From Pseudomonadota bacterium (GTDB lineage: Bacteria > Pseudomonadota > Alphaproteobacteria > Rhizobiales > Xanthobacteraceae): a stretch of 38,452 nucleotides of DNA. Location of the stretch: contig JACQAE010000298.1 in NCBI GenBank assembly GCA_016195095.1, positions 1-38,452 of the forward strand. Direction: 5' to 3'. Position numbers and translations under genes: made by a program. Positions 36,209 through 38,452 of the stretch are shown here, one piece after another (within the stretch, counting starts at the first letter, position 1; the number at the start of each line of letters is the position of its first letter). The notes beneath the pieces were generated by a model. The model searched no databases, was not told the DNA's origin, and was given only the letters and a program-made list of their open reading frames with translations.

Positions 36209-37486
36209 TCAGATCTTGAACTGCGCGGTCTTGATCCACTCCCAGAAATTGGCGCCCGGCGGCTTCTGCAGGTCGGTCGAATACATGGTCTCGAAGCTGC
36301 CAAGGGTCACGAAGTCGTAGTTGTTCTTGTGCGTGGTGAAACCCTGCACAAAGGTCTGTTCGGCGATGTGATCCTTGCGCCAGGATCCCTTGCCACCAAG
36401 ACTTTCGACCGAAATGCCGACCATCGCGTCGATGATGTCGCTCTGCGACGGCCAGCTTCCGTTCTTGGCCTTGGCCGCCTTTTCGGCCGCCGCCTTGTAG
36501 GACGCGAATGCGAAATAGGCGCGATCGGCCTCCCACTCGGGGTAGTCCTTGTAGGTCTTCTCGTACCAGGCGACGAACTCCTTGGCCAAAGGCGACGCGT
36601 TCGGATTGGCGAAGTAAAGCGTGTTATGGCCGAACAGCATGCCCTCGGGCGTGAATTCCTTCTTCATCAACGTGTGCTGGAAGCCGGCCGCCGGAAACAC
36701 CAGCTTGGTGTCTTGGGTCAGCCCGGCCGCGTGCGCCTGCTTCATGAATACCGGCAGGTCGGCGAATAGCAGCGAGGAGAAAATAAGGTCGGGTTTCGCC
36801 GCCTTGAGCGCGGCCACATGGCTGGTGAGATCCATGGTGCCGACCTTGGGCCATTGCTCGGTGACCACCTTGTGCTCGATATTGAAGCGCTTGAGCAGCG
36901 CGATGAACGCCGCCATGTTGTTGCGGCCGTAGGAATAGTCGGGGTTTATGCCGGCGACGGTGGCAAATTTTCCCTTCCAGTGCTTGATGCTGAGCAGCGA
37001 CGACATGATCGCCTCGCACTCGTTGTCGGTGCTGCGGAACAGGTAGCGCGGATTGGGGATCTTCTCTTCCACGCCGTCCTGCGTCGTGCCGTCCCAGTAG
37101 ATCGTGAGCGCGCGCGCCTCCTCCACCACCGGGCCGAGCGCAAGGCCGACGCCGGTGGAAATGATGCCCAGCACGCAATCGACCCTCTCCTGCTGCACCA
37201 GCTTGCTGAAACGCTCGATCGTGTCCTTCGGGGACGACTCCTCGGCAATGACCAATTCGATCTTGCGTCCGGCGATGCCGCCCTGAGCATTGAAGCGCTC
37301 GGCCGCCCATTGCGTGGCGCGGATGCCGTTTTCGCCCGGAGCGGCGGCGATGCCGGATCGCGGCGCGAGAATGCCGATCCGCAGCGGCGTGTTCTGCGCG
37401 ATGGCCGGAGCGAATACCCGACCCGAAGCCGACAAGGCGCCGACGGCCGCGGCGGACGTGAGCAGAGTGCGGCGAGAAATAGCCAT
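36209..37486 (-). CDS. ABC transporter substrate-binding protein (branched-chain amino acid/amide type)
   Basis: MAISRRTLLTSAAAVGALSASGRVFAPAIAQNTPLRIGILAPRSGIAAAPGENGIRATQWAAERFNAQGGIAGRKIELVIAEESSP. Confidence 0.93.
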   Translation of the reverse strand: MAISRRTLLTSAAAVGALSASGRVFAPAIAQNTPLRIGILAPRSGIAAAPGENGIRATQWAAERFNAQGGIAGRKIELVIAEESSPKDTIERFSKLVQQERVDCVLGIISTGVGLALGPVVEEARALTIYWDGTTQDGVEEKIPNPRYLFRSTDNECEAIMSSLLSIKHWKGKFATVAGINPDYSYGRNNMAAFIALLKRFNIEHKVVTEQWPKVGTMDLTSHVAALKAAKPDLIFSSLLFADLPVFMKQAHAAGLTQDTKLVFPAAGFQHTLMKKEFTPEGMLFGHNTLYFANPNASPLAKEFVAWYEKTYKDYPEWEADRAYFAFASYKAAAEKAAKAKNGSWPSQSDIIDAMVGISVESLGGKGSWRKDHIAEQTFVQGFTTHKNNYDFVTLGSFETMYSTDLQKPPGANFWEWIKTAQFKI

Positions 37487-37627
37487 GAGGTCCCTCCCAT
37501 TCGACCCGCGTTGGGGTGCGTACAGTCCATATTTTGAGGCATGATATATCAGACGCATGTCAGCAACAAGTACGTGCCCCGCCCTTTGTTGCCGCGCCTG
37601 GACGTCGCGAAATTCAAGCAACCGGCG

Positions 37628-37927
37628 TCAGCGCGCGCCGCAGCTGCGCAAGAATGCATCGACGTCCGCGCCGGTGAGGACCCAGTCATTGCCGAAATTG
37701 GCGACAACGGACTTCATGAACGGTTCCGACAAGGCGATGGCGCGATCGCCGTCGTCGAGGTGGTCGAACAGAATCGCAAGTGCAAGTTGCCGGGGGCTCT
37801 CGCCCTCGTAAGTCCATTCAAATCCGTATTTCGTGAACCGCTTGACCGCGTAGCGCTCGTCGAGCCGCTGGTCGTCGACGGTGACGACAAGGCCGTCGAT
37901 CGTGCGTTTCCCCGCGTAGGTTTTCAT
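37628..37927 (-). CDS. DUF6166-like hypothetical protein
   Basis: 99 aa; FEWTYEGESPRQLALAILFDHLDDGDRAIALSEPFMKSVVANFGNDWVLTGADVDAFL. Confidence 0.65.
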   Translation of the reverse strand: MKTYAGKRTIDGLVVTVDDQRLDERYAVKRFTKYGFEWTYEGESPRQLALAILFDHLDDGDRAIALSEPFMKSVVANFGNDWVLTGADVDAFLRSCGAR

Positions 37928-37930
37928 GGC

Positions 37931-38452
37931 TCAGACCGCAACGGTGGCGCGCGTGAAGTTCTCGACATAATCGATCAGCTTGTCGCTGGCGCGAGCGGCA
38001 GCCGCGCGATCGCCCTTCGCGATCGCGCGCGCTTGATTCGCGTGCAGCCGCGCGCAGAGCGGCAGATCCGCGGCCTCGCGGTAATGCATGTACCAGAAGC
38101 GACGCGATAGCCCCTGCAGCAGCTTCATCAATCGCGCCACGTAATCATTGTGCGAGGCCTCGATGATCACGCGGTTGAGCTCAAGGTCGAGCCGCATGAA
38201 GGCAATATCGTCGTTGGTCCTGGCCGCGTGCTCCATGCCGCGCGCGATTTCCATCAATTGCTGGCGCTGAACCTCGGTCGCGCGTTCGGCGCCGGCGCGG
38301 CTCATGAGCCGTTCGATTTCACGGCGCGCCTCGAGCACGAGCAGTTGGTTGCGCGGGTTGATGTCGGACACGAGAATGCCCTTGCGAGGCAGGATGGTGA
38401 CCAGGCCTTCGAGCGCAAGCCTTTGCAGAGCCTCGCGAATCGGCGTGCGCCC
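37931..38452 (-). CDS. GntR family transcriptional regulator with FCD domain, 5' end truncated by window edge
   Basis: Reading through the window end: GRTPIREALQRLALEGLVTILPRKGILVSDINPRNQLLVLEARREIERLM... Confidence 0.9.
   Translation of the reverse strand, partial: GRTPIREALQRLALEGLVTILPRKGILVSDINPRNQLLVLEARREIERLMSRAGAERATEVQRQQLMEIARGMEHAARTNDDIAFMRLDLELNRVIIEASHNDYVARLMKLLQGLSRRFWYMHYREAADLPLCARLHANQARAIAKGDRAAAARASDKLIDYVENFTRATVAV

Noticed and set aside
35294-36769. 491-aa + strand ORF opposite livH and the SBP gene
   Set aside because: Low-complexity Arg/Asp/His composition; antisense shadow of clear Liv genes.

Overview
High-GC window, probably from an alphaproteobacterium (Rhizobiales-like gene content; taxonomy is inferred). 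It has three catabolic or transport blocks. (1) ~2.57-8.5 kb: a phthalate-dioxygenase-like cluster (Rieske oxygenase, PDR/VanB-type reductase, Gfo/Idh/MocA dehydrogenase, MarR, periplasmic-binding-fold protein, GntR/FCD). A CGGGAAA heptad array with G-quadruplex potential lies upstream of the GntR gene. (2) ~10.3-26.1 kb: a block with two aromatic-type CoA ligases, a TetR regulator, a crotonase, an orphan ABC binding protein, and an eight-gene minus-strand operon (FAS1-like dehydratase, MaoC, SCP-x-type thiolase, aldehyde dehydrogenase, stand-alone PaaA-like diiron oxygenase, ferredoxin-reductase, second thiolase, SDR). Its four promoter regions carry five copies of a TTTAC-N6-GTAAA inverted repeat, suggesting one TetR-controlled regulon. 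The gene set looks like an aerobic CoA-thioester ring-oxidation route in which PaaA has no PaaB/C/D partners and the PaaZ-type functions are split. This is the best candidate for an undescribed system. The block is bracketed by two direct copies of a duplicated sequence, with a tRNA-Phe just beyond the second copy. (3) ~26.9-38.4 kb: tRNA-Phe, a split ThDP decarboxylase coupled to yacG, an acyl-CoA synthetase, a TAT-exported beta-helix protein, a sterol-desaturase-like hydroxylase, a complete Liv-type ABC transporter, a DUF6166-like protein and a truncated GntR/FCD regulator. All calls come from reading the sequence and supplied translations; no searches were run.
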